In this document: positions 32,944 to 42,705 of the stretch, piece after piece
Numbering within the stretch: the stretch's first letter is position 1
Layout of the letters: each line of letters begins with the position of its first letter
Assembly (NCBI RefSeq): GCF_000975265.2
Contig: NZ_CP083405.1
Span: forward strand, 310,001 to 374,000
DNA: 64,000 nt
From: Mycobacterium lepromatosis
Lineage (GTDB): Bacteria > Actinomycetota > Actinomycetes > Mycobacteriales > Mycobacteriaceae
Direction of reading: 5' to 3'
Made by a program: the position numbers and the translations under genes
The notes under the pieces: generated by a model
Told to the model about the DNA's origin: nothing
Databases searched by the model: none
What the model saw: only the letters and a program-made list of their open reading frames with translations

Positions 32944-34578
32944 GTGAGCAGGTTTACCGAGAAGATGTTTCGCAACGCCCGTGAGTCCTCCAAAGGCATG
33001 GTGACAGGTGAGCCACACAATCCGGTTCGTCACACCTGGGGTGAGGTGCATGAGCGCGCTAGCCGAATAGCTGGTGGGTTAGCAGATGTTGGTGTTGGTC
33101 ACGGCGATGCGGTCGGTGTGCTCGTTGGCGTGCCGGTGGAGATTGCTCCGACCGCGCAAGGGCTGTGGATGCGCGGCGCTAGCCTAACCATGCTGCATCA
33201 GCCCACCCCGCGGACCGACCTGGCGGTATGGGAAGAAGACACCGCCACCGTCATCGACATGATCGAAGCCAAAGCGGTCATCATCTCCGACCCGTTTATA
33301 GCAGTAGCGCCAGTGCTGGAGGCTCGCGGTGTCAAGGTGGTGACCGTCGAGCAGTTGTTGGCAGCGGATCCGGTCGACCCGATCGAAACCGACGAGGACG
33401 ATCTGGCGCTGATGCAATTGACATCCGGCTCCACGGGTTCGCCCAAAGCTGTTCAGATCACTCACCGCAACGTGTATTCCAATGTCGAGGCGATGTTTGT
33501 CGGCGTCAGGTACAACGTCGAGAAAGATGTGATGATCAGCTGGCTGCCGTGCTTTCATGACATGGGGATGATCGGGTTTTTGACCGTGCCTATGTACTTC
33601 GGCGCCGAGCTGGTCAAAATCACCCCGATAGACTTCCTGCGCGACACCCTGCTGTGGGCCAAACTAATCGACAAATACAAGGGCACCTTCATCTGCGGCC
33701 CGAACTTTGCCTACTCGCTGTTCACCAAGCGGCTGCGTAAGCAAGCCAAACCTGGCCAGTTCGACTTGTCGACTCTGCGGATTGCGATGTCAGGTGCGGA
33801 ACCGGTGGACCCGGCGGACGTCGAGGACTTGATCGACGCGGGCAGGCCGTTCGGCTTCAGGCCGGAGGCCATCCTGCCAGCATATGGAATGGCCGAGACC
33901 ACACTGGCGGTGTCGTTTTCACCGGTTGGAGAGGGGTTGCTTGTTGACGAGGTGGATGCCGACCTGTTGGCGGCGCTACGCCGCGCGGTGCCGGCCACCA
34001 AGGGCAACATCCGCCGACTGGTTTCGCTCGGTCCGCTGTTGGACGGCCTGGAGGCCCGTATCGTCGATGAGGATGGCAATGTGCTTCCACCCCGAGGGGT
34101 CGGCGTGATCGAGCTGCGTGGTGAGTCGCTGACCTCGGGCTACATCACGATGGGCGGTTTCATTTCGGCCCAGGATGAGCACGGCTGGTATGACACTGGC
34201 GATCTCGGCTATCAGATGGAAAACGGTCACGTTGTGGTGTGTGGTCGGGTCAAGGACGTCATCATCATGGCTGGCCGCAATGTCTACCCGACCGACATCG
34301 AACGGGCGGCGGGTCGGGTTGATGGTGTCCGCCCGGGTTGTGCGGTGGCCGTACGACTCGACGCCGGGCATTCGCGTGAAACCTTCGCTGTTGCTGTAGA
34401 GTCAAACGCTTTCGAGGACACCGCCGAGGTGCGCCGCATTGAGTATCAGGTGGCGCACGAAGTGTTCCAAGAGGTGGACGTGCGGCCACGCAACGTGGTG
34501 GTTCTCGGCCCGGGAACCATTCCGAAGACGCCGTCAGGCAAACTGCGGCGGGCCAGTTCCGTTACCCTCGTCACCTAG
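32944..34578 (+). CDS. pks16: Fatty acyl-AMP/CoA ligase family protein (Pks16-like)
   Basis: Adenylate-forming enzyme of the FadD/FAAL kind, named pks16 in M. tuberculosis although it has no ketosynthase. It probably activates a fatty acid as an acyl-adenylate; the substrate is unknown. The P-loop is [78 protein letters not shown] and the C-terminal catalytic Lys in TPSGKLRRA are all present. GTG 32944 is chosen because CCGAGGAGGGTTT precedes it, the strongest ribosome-binding site in the region, and it gives 544 residues. An open stretch to 32830 is non-coding. It converges with pth. Confidence 0.94.
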   Translation: MSRFTEKMFRNARESSKGMVTGEPHNPVRHTWGEVHERASRIAGGLADVGVGHGDAVGVLVGVPVEIAPTAQGLWMRGASLTMLHQPTPRTDLAVWEEDTATVIDMIEAKAVIISDPFIAVAPVLEARGVKVVTVEQLLAADPVDPIETDEDDLALMQLTSGSTGSPKAVQITHRNVYSNVEAMFVGVRYNVEKDVMISWLPCFHDMGMIGFLTVPMYFGAELVKITPIDFLRDTLLWAKLIDKYKGTFICGPNFAYSLFTKRLRKQAKPGQFDLSTLRIAMSGAEPVDPADVEDLIDAGRPFGFRPEAILPAYGMAETTLAVSFSPVGEGLLVDEVDADLLAALRRAVPATKGNIRRLVSLGPLLDGLEARIVDEDGNVLPPRGVGVIELRGESLTSGYITMGGFISAQDEHGWYDTGDLGYQMENGHVVVCGRVKDVIIMAGRNVYPTDIERAAGRVDGVRPGCAVAVRLDAGHSRETFAVAVESNAFEDTAEVRRIEYQVAHEVFQEVDVRPRNVVVLGPGTIPKTPSGKLRRASSVTLVT

Positions 34579-34602
34579 CGTTCTACCCGAAGCCGAGCGG
34601 AT

Positions 34603-34621
34603 GCAAACTGCCGTAGTTTGC
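34603..34621. terminator. Small hairpin between convergent pks16 and pth
   Basis: gcaaact (34603-34609) pairs perfectly with agtttgc (34615-34621) around a 5-base loop. It lies 25 bases after the pks16 stop. There is no clear T-run, so termination is only a possibility. Confidence 0.35.
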
Positions 34622-34679
34622 GGCTTGTCGTTGTACGGACAGGCGCGCTCGTGACACGCAGCTGAGGGGGACACGGTGG

Positions 34680-35279
34680 TTACCAGGCGTGGACGCGGTT
34701 CTGTGCGGGCTTTAGGCCCAATCCGACCAACAATTCGGTGGCGTCAGCGGCCTGCTTGCAGATAGTGAGAACCTGCACGCGCTCGGCAGTGGTGAAGTTC
34801 TCCAGCACGAAAGACGCCGGATCTTTGCGGCCAGTCGGACGACCAATCCCAATGCGCACCCGCTGAAAATCTTTGGTACCCAACGCGGCCGTCACCGAGC
34901 GCAGCCCGTTGTGGCCACCCTCCCCACCGCCGAGTTTGAGCCGGATGCGACCGAAGTCGAGGTCGAGGTCGTCGTGGACGATGATGATGTCTGCGGGTGC
35001 TACCGAGTATAATTTCGCTAGTGGCCCCACCTGCTTGCCAGACTCGTTCATGTAGTTTCGTGGCTTGGCCACCAACACCGGACAACCCGCTAGCTGGCCG
35101 TTGACGACGTCAGCGCCGGAACGCTTATGCACCTCGAATTTCGAGCCCAGTCGAGCAGCGAGTAGGTCGGCAACCATAAACCCAACGTTGTGCCGAGTAC
35201 GGGCATAGTTTTTGCCGGGGTTGCCTAAGCCGACCACCAACTGGGGGCACCGCCCACTGACCAGGGTGGGCTTGGCCAC
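34680..35279 (-). CDS. pth: Peptidyl-tRNA hydrolase (Pth)
   Basis: It recycles tRNA from peptidyl-tRNA dropped by ribosomes. The 199-residue protein keeps [18 protein letters not shown] (Asn20, catalytic His30), [22 protein letters not shown] residues around the second Asn, [18 protein letters not shown] with the catalytic Asp, [12 protein letters not shown], and [11 protein letters not shown]. The N-terminus has a few extra residues ([13 protein letters not shown]) compared with M. tuberculosis. It lies 12 bases after rplY on the same strand; this pairing is conserved in actinobacteria. Confidence 0.96.
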   Translation of the reverse strand: MAKPTLVSGRCPQLVVGLGNPGKNYARTRHNVGFMVADLLAARLGSKFEVHKRSGADVVNGQLAGCPVLVAKPRNYMNESGKQVGPLAKLYSVAPADIIIVHDDLDLDFGRIRLKLGGGEGGHNGLRSVTAALGTKDFQRVRIGIGRPTGRKDPASFVLENFTTAERVQVLTICKQAADATELLVGLGLKPAQNRVHAW

Positions 35280-35291
35280 CGCGCGAACCGC

Positions 35292-35954
35292 CTACTCGGA
35301 CTCGGTTACGGTGTTTTTGGCTTTGCCAGCCTTGTTTTCGGCTGTTCCTACTTCCGGAGCTTTGGGAGCCTCGCCGGCGTACTCGGCCTTGGTTTGTGCG
35401 ACCGTCGCCGCGTTCACCACATTGACCACCAGCATCTCCGGGTCGGAAACTAGGGTGACGCCAACCGGCAGGGGTATCTGTCTGGCGGTGAACATAGTCC
35501 CCGGTTCGATGCCCTCGATAGATATGGTCAACTGCTCAGGAATCGACAGCGCTTCGGCCTCGATCTCAATGGAGGTGGCCTCCTGGGTGACCAAAATGTC
35601 GGGTCCAGCGTCACCTTCGACCTCAACGGGGACTTCGACTACGACCTTTTCTCCACGACGGACTACCAGCAGGTCGGCGTGCATGATGGTGTGGCGGATC
35701 TGGTGGACGTCGATTGCTTTAGTTAGCGCCAACTGTTCCTTGCCATCGATGTCGAGGGTGAGCACCGCATTGGCACCGATCTGTCGGAGTACAGCGGCGA
35801 AAGCGTGTGCCGGCAACTCCAGGTGCTGTGGCTCCTCGCCGTGGCCGTAGAGGACGGCGGGAACCTTGCCGTCACGCCGGGCTCTTCGGGACGAGCCCTT
35901 GCCGATGTTAGTACGTACCGATACGCTCAGCCGGTTGACTGTTGACTTAGCCAT
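35292..35954 (-). CDS. rplY: 50S ribosomal protein bL25 (RplY/CTC)
   Basis: It binds 5S rRNA in the large subunit. The 220-residue protein is of the long CTC type: an N-terminal L25 domain ([59 protein letters not shown]) and a C-terminal beta domain ([39 protein letters not shown]). A Lys/Ala/Glu-rich tail closes it. It precedes pth by 12 bases. In M. tuberculosis lpqT and prsA are immediately upstream; here 1.2 kb of decayed DNA intervenes. Confidence 0.95.
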   Translation of the reverse strand: MAKSTVNRLSVSVRTNIGKGSSRRARRDGKVPAVLYGHGEEPQHLELPAHAFAAVLRQIGANAVLTLDIDGKEQLALTKAIDVHQIRHTIMHADLLVVRRGEKVVVEVPVEVEGDAGPDILVTQEATSIEIEAEALSIPEQLTISIEGIEPGTMFTARQIPLPVGVTLVSDPEMLVVNVVNAATVAQTKAEYAGEAPKAPEVGTAENKAGKAKNTVTESE

Positions 35955-36019
35955 GATGTCGTTTCCTGTGTGCTCTGTGCCTTGAGATTCGGGAGATAGG
36001 AGCGCGATGTCTAGGTGGT

Positions 36020-36620
36020 TTTCCGGCGATAACGGTGCTCTGGAAGTCTAGTTAACCGCCATCCACCCTCGCCGTGACGCCCGGACAGGCTAGCGCATAG
36101 AACCTCCAGAGGGAAATTTGGCGTCTGGAGGTTGCTTGGATAGCCTACACAGCGCGGAGGCGGTAGATCTGATCGCCGAGCCTCCCGACTGCGGCCCATC
36201 GGCTGGGTCCGGCCGAGAAGGCCGAACTTCGGGTAGGCGAACGTGTTGTCCAGCATATCCTGTGACATGGCGTAAAAAGTTTGCCGGCCGTCGAAATCGG
36301 TGTTAGTGGACACCACGTTTGGTACCGGCCCTCATCAACGCGTCACCGAACTTGTGACCGGAGTGTCCTTGCAAGTCGGTGTGCGAGTAGCCCGGATGAG
36401 CGGCCAATGTTCGCAGCGGCGAACCTACTGCGGTGAGACAACACGGCAGCTCGCTGGTGAACAGCAGGTTGGCGAGCCTAGTACTGGCCGTAAGCCCGCC
36501 CGCAGACGGGACGGTGGAGATTCGGGCATGCTCGAGGGCCGCTCAGGTCAGTTCCAGCGCCGCGAACGCACCCCACCGTAGTGTCATAAGTTATCCATTG
36601 CTGCAACGTTTTGGGCCCGG
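36020..36620 (-). pseudogene. Short-chain dehydrogenase/reductase remnant
   Basis: Minus-strand pieces match the C-terminal half of a classical SDR: STRLANLLFTSELPCCLTAV (the YxxxK region, catalytic Tyr lost), GSPLRTLAAHPGYSHTDLQ and HKFGDALMRAGTK. After a frameshift come TNTDFDGRQTFYAMSQDML and FGLLGRTQPMGRSREARR. The N-terminal nucleotide-binding half is not readable; TLRWGAFAALELT near 36580 may be its NHLGHFALT segment. It is dead by frameshift and deletion. No SDR sits here in M. tuberculosis as I recall, so it is either an insertion or an ancestral gene lost elsewhere. Confidence 0.75.
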
Positions 36621-37159
36621 CACTGCTTATATTGCTTCTCAAGACCTACGATCATCGCAGAGTTTCGCTCGAACAGATTGTCCGTGATTTGCTCTTCTCA
36701 CTGAGCTCAGGTCAAAAGAGGTCGCACGGCTAACTGTCGCCTCATAGGTTTCCGCGAGGATCAGGTTCTGGTGGGTGGTCACACTAGATATTCTGTTAAA
36801 CTACTTGTAGTTTGCAGTCATCACCGGTAGGGCACGGTCGCTTCAGCCATGTGTGTCACTGTCGGACCCGGCCACTCTTGCTGCAGCATACTAAACACAC
36901 CGTTAAATGCTGTAGATGCAATACTAAAGTTAAAAGCCTATTTTTCCAAGTCTTGCTGACCGTTGGCGGCATTATCTATCGAGTCAAACACCCGGGCCGA
37001 CATATAGGTCGGCAGAGATAGTCTCTGGTGTTAGCGCTCCGAAATACATCTCTTTAGTTTTTATCCTTTCTTGCTGGGGATCAGGCAGTTCATCAGGTGT
37101 GGTTGTCCAGGATTTAGCCACCGCGGCATGGAAGCAACCGTGACTGCTTTGGGTCGGGA
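36621..37159. other. AT-rich stretch without recognisable genes
   Basis: Nothing recognisable on either strand. Base composition is more AT-rich than the coding blocks (for example 36790-36960), as is usual for long-dead DNA in leprosy bacilli. Confidence 0.4.
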
Positions 37160-37837
37160 TTACTTGGCGGCAACGACAAATCCACGGATGATCGTCTCGA
37201 TATCGTTTGATTGTGCGACCGCCTCGTTGGCCAAGCTGGTAATGGTGAGCTGAACGAGGTATTGCTGTTTAGCGGGTGGTGGGCCAGTGGGGATCACGAT
37301 TCGGTTCCAGGCATGTAGTCGTTTGCCCTCGAGGTCATAGCTGCCTTGAATCATTGCCGACGGAAAACCGTTGTAGTTTGCCGTAGAAGCGTCCAGCTGC
37401 CTGAAGTTCTTGAAGAGTTGGGCATCGTCATTTCCGTGTTTAATGACTTGGGTCGGGTCGAATTCTCCGCGCAGCTTGAATACCACGAGCCTTGCTGTCG
37501 GATACTTACCGCCTTTGGCGATGATCAACGTCTCCGGTGTGATGTTCGGATTGCTATACGGTGACCATCCTGGTGGTGTCGGTATTGACACGGTCAGACC
37601 GACTAAGGAGCTCGGCGCCACCTGCTGCCCGGTGACACCGATGCTTTCCAGATACTGCGGCAAAGGGATGGGCTTGTCGGTCGTGGTCGTAGTGGTTGTC
37701 GAACTTTTCGACAGGATTAATTGGTAGTCAGGGGCTTTCGGCCCACAGGCGACCGCGGATATGCTCAGCGTGACCACCGCGGCAGCAGTGTGCAGCCTGG
37801 CATGGATTGCCTTCCTCCTCATCGTTTCGTTCTGCAT
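37160..37837 (-). CDS. lpqT: Lipoprotein LpqT
   Basis: Conserved mycobacterial lipoprotein of the LpqN/LpqT family; in M. tuberculosis the family has been linked to cell-envelope biogenesis and partners of MmpL/TtfA-type systems. The 225-residue protein has a signal peptide ending in the lipobox SAVAC, then GPKAPDYQ and a Ser/Thr-rich linker (SKSSTTTTTTTDKP). The globular domain shows VSIPTPPGWSPYSNPNITPE, YPTARLVVFKLRGEFDP, MIQGSYDLEGKRLHAWNRIV and QQYLVQLTITSLANEAVAQ. ATG at 37837 or 37822 may be the start. The full frame is open, so it is probably functional. Confidence 0.9.
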   Translation of the reverse strand: MQNETMRRKAIHARLHTAAAVVTLSISAVACGPKAPDYQLILSKSSTTTTTTTDKPIPLPQYLESIGVTGQQVAPSSLVGLTVSIPTPPGWSPYSNPNITPETLIIAKGGKYPTARLVVFKLRGEFDPTQVIKHGNDDAQLFKNFRQLDASTANYNGFPSAMIQGSYDLEGKRLHAWNRIVIPTGPPPAKQQYLVQLTITSLANEAVAQSNDIETIIRGFVVAAK

Positions 37838-37855
37838 CGTCGCCGGAGGCTTTCA

Positions 37856-38217
37856 CTAAATTTCACGTACCACGTCGATCGACCGAGCCAGCCTGGCGCC
37901 CTTCGACGTGACGACAAAAGGTCGTTCGAAATGGGTGGGTTTTTCGGCCATGGCGTCCAGCAGCTGCTCGTCGGTCGCGGTGGCGAGGTTCATTTCGGCA
38001 TAGAGCGATTCACATTTACGCACGGCGGCGCTAACATCGGCCCTGTCGGCGTGGCTAAATTAGCTCGTTCCGGGATAGTTGCACATTCAAAATATTTCGC
38101 GATTCTGTGATCGAAATCCTTCCCTTGCAATAGGTTTACCCTCTTACAGGAGGTGCTGCAATTCGGGTTGTGGTAGATGACGGTGGTGCCCCGCGGACCG
38201 CCCTGGTCGGTAACCAT
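37856..38217 (-). pseudogene. arsC: ArsC/Spx-type arsenate reductase with one frameshift
   Basis: The first 60 codons read TVIYHNPNCSTSCKRVNLL with the N-x-x-C-S-x-S thioredoxin-fold active site, then AKYFECATIPERANLA. A single frameshift near 38045 moves the reading to ADVSAAVRKCESLYAEMN, ATDEQLLDAMAEKPTHFERP and VVTSKGARLARSIDVVREI, ending at 37856. With that one correction the gene is complete (about 120 residues). It starts directly after the prsA stop (TAG then ATG). The family reduces arsenate with glutathione-like thiols. It is a recent loss by the look of it. Confidence 0.85.
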
Positions 38218-39201
38218 CTACGCGTCTCCGTCGAATAACCCTGTTACTGAGCCATTTTCGAAAACAGCGCGGATGGTGCTGGCTAACAACGGTGCGATGG
38301 ACAGAACCGTGAGCTGGGGGAAACGCTTCTCCTCTCCGATCGGCAGCGTGTTCGTGACGATTACTTCCCGGGCGCCGTACTGGGCCAGCCTTTCAACAGC
38401 CGGGTACGACAGCACGCCGTGGATAGCTGCGATGATCACGTCACTGGCGCCATCGTTACGCAGCAATTGCACTGCTCCGGCAACGGTGCCGCCAGTGTCG
38501 ATCATGTCGTCGATCAGCACACAGGTGCGGCCTTCGACTTCGCCGACGACCCGGTTGGATACCACGTGGTTAGGTACGCGCGGGTCTCGGGTCTTGTGAA
38601 TGAAGGCCAACGGGACACCGCCCAGTGCGTCGGCCCATTTCTCGGCGATCCGCACTCGTCCGGAATCGGGGGAGACCACCACCATGTTATTATCCGGGTA
38701 ATTGTCCTTGATGTAGCCTGTCAACAAGTTTTGCCCGCGCATGTGGTCGACGGGCCCGTCAAAGAACCCCTGAATTTGGTCGGTGTGCAGGTCGACGGTC
38801 ACGATCCGGTCGGCTCCCGCCGTTTTAAGCAGGTCAGCGACCAGTCGCGCCGAGATCGGCTCACGGCCGCGGTGCTTCTTGTCCTGTCGAGCGTAGGGGT
38901 AGAATGGCATAACGGCGGTGATCCTCTTGGCGCTGCCCCGCTTCAGCGCGTCGATCATGATCAGCTGTTCCATTAGCCAGGTATTCACCGGTGCCGGGCA
39001 GGATTGCAAGACGAACGCGTCACAGCCGCGCACTGATTCGTGGAAACGCACGAAGATCTCGCCGTTGGCGAATTCCCGCGCGTCCTGAGTAGTGACGTGC
39101 ACGTCGAGTTCTTTGGCTACCTGCTCAGCCAGCTCGGGATGCGCACGGCCCGAAAAAAGCATCAGGTTTTTTCGATTGTCGGTCCAGTCGTGGCTCAACA
39201 T
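38218..39201 (-). CDS. prsA: Ribose-phosphate pyrophosphokinase (PrsA)
   Basis: It makes PRPP for nucleotides, histidine, tryptophan and, in mycobacteria, decaprenylphosphoryl-arabinose for the cell wall. ATG 39201 gives 327 residues starting MLSHDWTDNRKNLMLFSG; a long open extension upstream to 39480 is rejected because it lies between genes and overlaps glmU's 3' end. Signatures: FANGEIFVRFHESVRGCDAF, PFYPYARQDKKHRGREPISA, the divalent-metal site TVDLHTDQIQGFFDGPVDH, VVVSPDSGRVRIAEKWAD, and the PRPP loop CVLIDDMIDTGGTVAGAV. GAGGGCGGC precedes the ATG. It follows glmU, as in M. tuberculosis. Confidence 0.97.
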   Translation of the reverse strand: MLSHDWTDNRKNLMLFSGRAHPELAEQVAKELDVHVTTQDAREFANGEIFVRFHESVRGCDAFVLQSCPAPVNTWLMEQLIMIDALKRGSAKRITAVMPFYPYARQDKKHRGREPISARLVADLLKTAGADRIVTVDLHTDQIQGFFDGPVDHMRGQNLLTGYIKDNYPDNNMVVVSPDSGRVRIAEKWADALGGVPLAFIHKTRDPRVPNHVVSNRVVGEVEGRTCVLIDDMIDTGGTVAGAVQLLRNDGASDVIIAAIHGVLSYPAVERLAQYGAREVIVTNTLPIGEEKRFPQLTVLSIAPLLASTIRAVFENGSVTGLFDGDA

Positions 39202-39310
39202 GCCGCCCTCGCCGTATCGGGGTTGAAATCGGGAATGAGAAGGCCCCATCGTACGCAAGCGTTTTGTCTGAACACGTGGCCGGGTTGCCAGAAAACAAAA
39301 TTCACGGTGG

Positions 39311-40789
39311 CTAGTCGGGTTTGGATTTCTGCTGGAATTGTTTGCTAGCATGTGTCGAGGCCTTTTCTGCGGCCTGAGCCGCGGCACTGCCGGGTCGCTT
39401 GTGTTGCACCCAGTTTTCGATGTTGCGTTGCGGGCCCACGGAAATAGCCAGTGCCCCCGGCGGGACGTCGTTGCGCACAACTGTACCGGCGCCTGTGTAA
39501 GCGCCGTCGCCCACGGTCACCGGCGCGACGAACTTGGTGTCCGACCCAGTACGTACGTGCGACCCGATAGTGGTGCGCTGTTTGGCTGTGCCGTCGTAAT
39601 TGACGAATACACTGGACGCGCCGATGTTGCTGTGCTCGCCGATATCGGCGTCGCCGACGTAGGTCAAATGCGGCACTTTGGTGCCGGTTCCAATGGTGGA
39701 GTTCTTGGTCTCGACGAAGGCGCCCAACTTGCCATTGGTGCCCAGCACGGTGCCGGGTCGCAGGTAGGTGAAGGGGCCGACCATGGCTCCCGCACCTATC
39801 GTCGACGATGTGCCGTGCGTGCGGACCACCGTGGCACGCTGACCGATTGAGACGTCGGTCAGCGTGGTGTCCGGTCCGATAACGCAGCATTCGCCGATCT
39901 GAGTGTGGCCGAGCAACTGAGTGCCGGGGTGGATTACGGTGTCGCGGCCGATCGTCACGTCTATGTCGATCCAAGTGGTAGCGGGATCGATGATGGTGAC
40001 ACCAGCCACCTGGTGAGTGGCTACAATACGGCGGTTGAGTTCGGCGCTTAGTTCGGCCAGCTGAACGCGGTTGTTGACGCCAGCCACAAGCACGTTGTCG
40101 TCGATGTGTTGAGCATTCACCTTTTGGCCGTCCCGGCGAAGGATGGAGATCACGTCGGTGAGGTAGAGCTCCTGTTGGGTGTTGTTGGAGTTCAGTCTGA
40201 TCAACGCCGACCGCAATGCCGTGATGTCGAAAGCATACACGCCGGTGTTGACCTCGCGAATCTCGCGTTGTGAAGGCGATGCGTCGGCGTGCTCGATTAT
40301 CGCCATAACTTCATTGTCCTGGGCGCGCAGGATCCGTCCGTAGCCAAGGGGATCGCTAAACGTCGTGGTTAGCACCGTTACTGCGGCAGATGTGGCGTTG
40401 TGGGTTGCGATCAGTTCGGCCAGAGTGTCGGTGTCGAGCAGTGGGGTATCGCCTGAAGTGACGACGACAATGCCACCGTAGTCATCGGGTAGTGCGGATA
40501 GGCCGCAGAATACGGCATGTCCGGTACCACGAGGTCGATCCTGGAGTGCGACGTCAATTGTGCGTCCAAGGGTGTCGGCCAGTTCGGCGACTAGCGGCGC
40601 AATGCGCTGGTGCCTGTGGCCTAATACCACAACTAGATGCTGGGGTGCCAGTTTGGTGATCGCGTGCAGTGAATGCGACAACATGCTGCGACCGGCGATG
40701 GTGTGCAGCACTTTCGGGGTATCTGATCGCATTCGGCTGCCGGGACCGGCCGCTAAGACGAGGACCGCGGTATCACCACGAAACGTCAT
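39311..40789 (-). CDS. glmU: Bifunctional GlmU (glucosamine-1-P acetyltransferase / GlcNAc-1-P uridyltransferase)
   Basis: It makes UDP-N-acetylglucosamine for peptidoglycan and the arabinogalactan linker. ATG 40789 ([20 protein letters not shown]) gives 492 residues and is preceded by GAGGAGAGTC, a good ribosome-binding site; the 15-codon extension upstream is not needed. The N-terminal nucleotidyltransferase domain has [31 protein letters not shown] and TSGDTPLLD. The C-terminal left-handed beta helix of hexapeptide repeats begins near [20 protein letters not shown] and includes [13 protein letters not shown] and the acetyltransferase His region in [16 protein letters not shown]. The tail after [12 protein letters not shown] is Ala/Lys-rich and variable. 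Confidence 0.97.
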   Translation of the reverse strand: MTFRGDTAVLVLAAGPGSRMRSDTPKVLHTIAGRSMLSHSLHAITKLAPQHLVVVLGHRHQRIAPLVAELADTLGRTIDVALQDRPRGTGHAVFCGLSALPDDYGGIVVVTSGDTPLLDTDTLAELIATHNATSAAVTVLTTTFSDPLGYGRILRAQDNEVMAIIEHADASPSQREIREVNTGVYAFDITALRSALIRLNSNNTQQELYLTDVISILRRDGQKVNAQHIDDNVLVAGVNNRVQLAELSAELNRRIVATHQVAGVTIIDPATTWIDIDVTIGRDTVIHPGTQLLGHTQIGECCVIGPDTTLTDVSIGQRATVVRTHGTSSTIGAGAMVGPFTYLRPGTVLGTNGKLGAFVETKNSTIGTGTKVPHLTYVGDADIGEHSNIGASSVFVNYDGTAKQRTTIGSHVRTGSDTKFVAPVTVGDGAYTGAGTVVRNDVPPGALAISVGPQRNIENWVQHKRPGSAAAQAAEKASTHASKQFQQKSKPD

Positions 40790-40838
40790 CGACTCTCCTC
40801 GAGTGTCTGCCCGTGAGCACGCGTGTCTGTACATCGAC

Positions 40839-40878
40839 TTGCCGTCAAGCGTGGCATTTCATGTACGCTTGACGGCAA
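40839..40878. repeat. Perfect 14-bp inverted repeat between tRNA-Gln and glmU
   Basis: ttgccgtcaagcgt (40839-40852) is matched exactly by its reverse complement at 40865-40878 across a 12-base loop. Both glmU and the tRNA are on the minus strand, so the hairpin lies 8 bases after the tRNA 3' end and 49 bases before the glmU start. It lacks a T-run on either strand. It may terminate or process the tRNA transcript or regulate glmU. Confidence 0.85.
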
Positions 40879-40886
40879 AGAAATCG

Positions 40887-40958
40887 CTCCGTCGCCAGGA
40901 CTCGAACCTGAACTATCTGAACCAAAATCAGAGGTGCTGCCGATTACACCACGACGGA
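40887..40958 (-). tRNA. glnU: tRNA-Gln (anticodon UUG)
   Basis: The minus strand folds as a 72-base tRNA. The acceptor stem TCCGTCG pairs with CGACGGA, and the discriminator base is G. The anticodon stem TCTGA/TCAGA holds the loop TTTTGGT with anticodon TTG. The T arm is CAGG-TTCGAGT-CCTG. CCA is not encoded. The gene symbol follows mycobacterial naming and is less certain than the identity. Confidence 0.92.
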
Positions 40959-41125
40959 TTGGATACCGACGATGAGCGGTCCACCGTGGTTGGTGGACCG
41001 TGTCACCATGTGAGACTCTAGTCTGCCGGCCGCGTCCGGTCCGAGAGGAGTCGGATAATTTGATCAGCCGAAACGCTATCCTCAACGGCGTGGCAGTGCT
41101 GGATGAGGAGCCGGACAAAAAATAA

Positions 41126-41742
41126 GTGCGCGCACCGCGCGCCAGGATGACCGGTCATGAGCGCCGACGCCAACTTATTGGTATCGCACGCTCATTGTTT
41201 GCCGAGCGCGGCTATGACGGGACCGCAATCGAAGAGATCGCGCAGCGCACCGACGTGTCCAAAAGCCGATCGTGTATGAACATTTCGGCGGCAAGGAAGA
41301 CCTCTACACAGTGGTGGTAGACCATGAGATGTCGGCATTGTTGGACGGCATCACCTCGTCGAGGACCAATAACCGGTCCCGGGTGCGTGTCGAGCGGGTC
41401 GCACTGGCCTTGCGCACGTACGTTGAAGAACGTACTGAAGGCTTCCGGATCATGATCCGCGACTCCCCGGTTTCGATCAGCTCGGGCACTTATTCCGGCT
41501 TGTTCAACTACACCGTCAGCCAGGTCAGTTCCATCCTGGCCGGCGACTTCGCCCGGAGCGGCCTAAACCCGAACCTGGCCCCGCTGCCCGTACAAGCACT
41601 GGCGGGTTTGGTGTCGATGACAGCACAATGGTGGCTCGACATACGGGAGCCCAAAAATGAAGTGGTCACAGCGCACCTGGTCAACCTGATGTGGAATGGC
41701 CTGACCCACCTGGAGGCTGTTCCTCGGCTGCAGGACAAGTAG
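41126..41742 (+). pseudogene. TetR-family regulator with a frameshift in the HTH (Rv1019-like)
   Basis: The first part (41126 onward) reads GHERRRQLIGIARSLFAERG and YDGTAIEEIAQRTDVSK, the first helices and recognition region of a TetR DNA-binding domain. At about 41262-41270 the frame changes: tccaaaagccgatcgtgtatgaa gives nonsense in the first frame but P-I-V-Y-E-H-F after a shift. From there one open frame continues to 41742: MYEHFGGKEDLYTVVVDHEM, ALRTYVEERTEGFRIMIRD, SMTAQWWLDIREPK. Equivalent to two extra bases or one missing base beside an AAAA run. Both halves are otherwise pristine, so it is a very recent mutation, a sequencing error, or a frameshifted gene. It lies between tRNA-Gln and mfd, as Rv1019 does. 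Confidence 0.8.
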
Positions 41743-42705
41743 AGGTTTTGGTGCGCTGAACCACACGGCACCGGAGCAGTGGAAAACCACCGGAAACTAC
41801 GACCTATTCGACGATCCTGTCGGAACGTGTTACTAGAGTGAAGTATTCGGCTTAAGCGAAGTCGCTCGAAAGCAGGTCAGCGGTCGTTTTGCGGCGGACT
41901 AGTACACGGGGCCGGCCATCCGTGGTGGCTACCAAAAGTGGCTGGCCGACTGTGTTGTAGCGTGACGCTATGCTGTGGTGGCAAGCACCGGTACAGGACA
42001 CGACCGGCCAGTCCCCACGGTAGCACGTCCGCAGGCAGTTCGATATCGCGCGTGATTTCGTCGCCCGCTTTGCAGTGCCGGCTCGCTGACGTGACCTTGT
42101 ACTGCATCCCACCCCGTACCAGCGACAAATGCAGGTTATCGCTCATACTGCTGTCCACTGCAGCGAAAGTGCCCCCCCGAGTTGGACCTTTACCGAACAC
42201 ACGCAGTAATTAAAGTGACACTGACCCAACCGCTGATCGTATGGCCAGGCCACACCATTATGGCCGGGTGAAGGAAATGCTCGGCGGCATCCGCGTGATC
42301 GAGTGACTCCTTCGATCACGCGGATTAGCTTGTCAAGGTCCAGTCCGCGATCTGCAGCTACATACGGGATACTGTAGGTCAATCCCAATATTGCGTTCGG
42401 TGAGGATGACGCTGTTCTGGGCGCGCACATCGGTCATCGCCGCGATGGTACGGTGAACGGCCTCGCCTTACAGGGCCGCGTCGGTGATCTGCGAGTCGCT
42501 GTCGCAATGCAGCCCGACCAGATCGCGGGATCGAATCGCCGGGGCGCTGCCTTGCCAAAAGACAGCAGGAGCTCTATGCATGTCACGCTTCCAAGGTGTG
42601 CCCGGTCGGTGTCAGGTGCGGGTTATTCTTACGATTCCTTGTTGCCGCCGGAGTCGATCTTGACGAAGCCTCTAGTGCTCCCGATGGGCCCTAGAATGGC
42701 GCATC
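41743..42705. other. Decayed 1 kb between the TetR gene and mfd
   Basis: The minus strand has open stretches that look formerly coding (41877-42200: HLSLVRGGMQYKVTSASR, KAGDEITRDIELPADVLPWG; 42400-42520: ALQGEAVHRTIAAMTDVRAQ). I cannot assign them. M. tuberculosis has almost no space here, so this may be an insertion or an old gene lost elsewhere. Confidence 0.35.

Noticed and set aside
34603..34621. Strong terminator between pks16 and pth
   Set aside because: A 7-bp stem exists but without a T-run, so it is listed only as a low-confidence hairpin.
39205..39480. N-terminal extension of PrsA
   Set aside because: The open frame runs through the gap into the glmU 3' end; the conserved N-terminus and a ribosome-binding site support the start at 39201.
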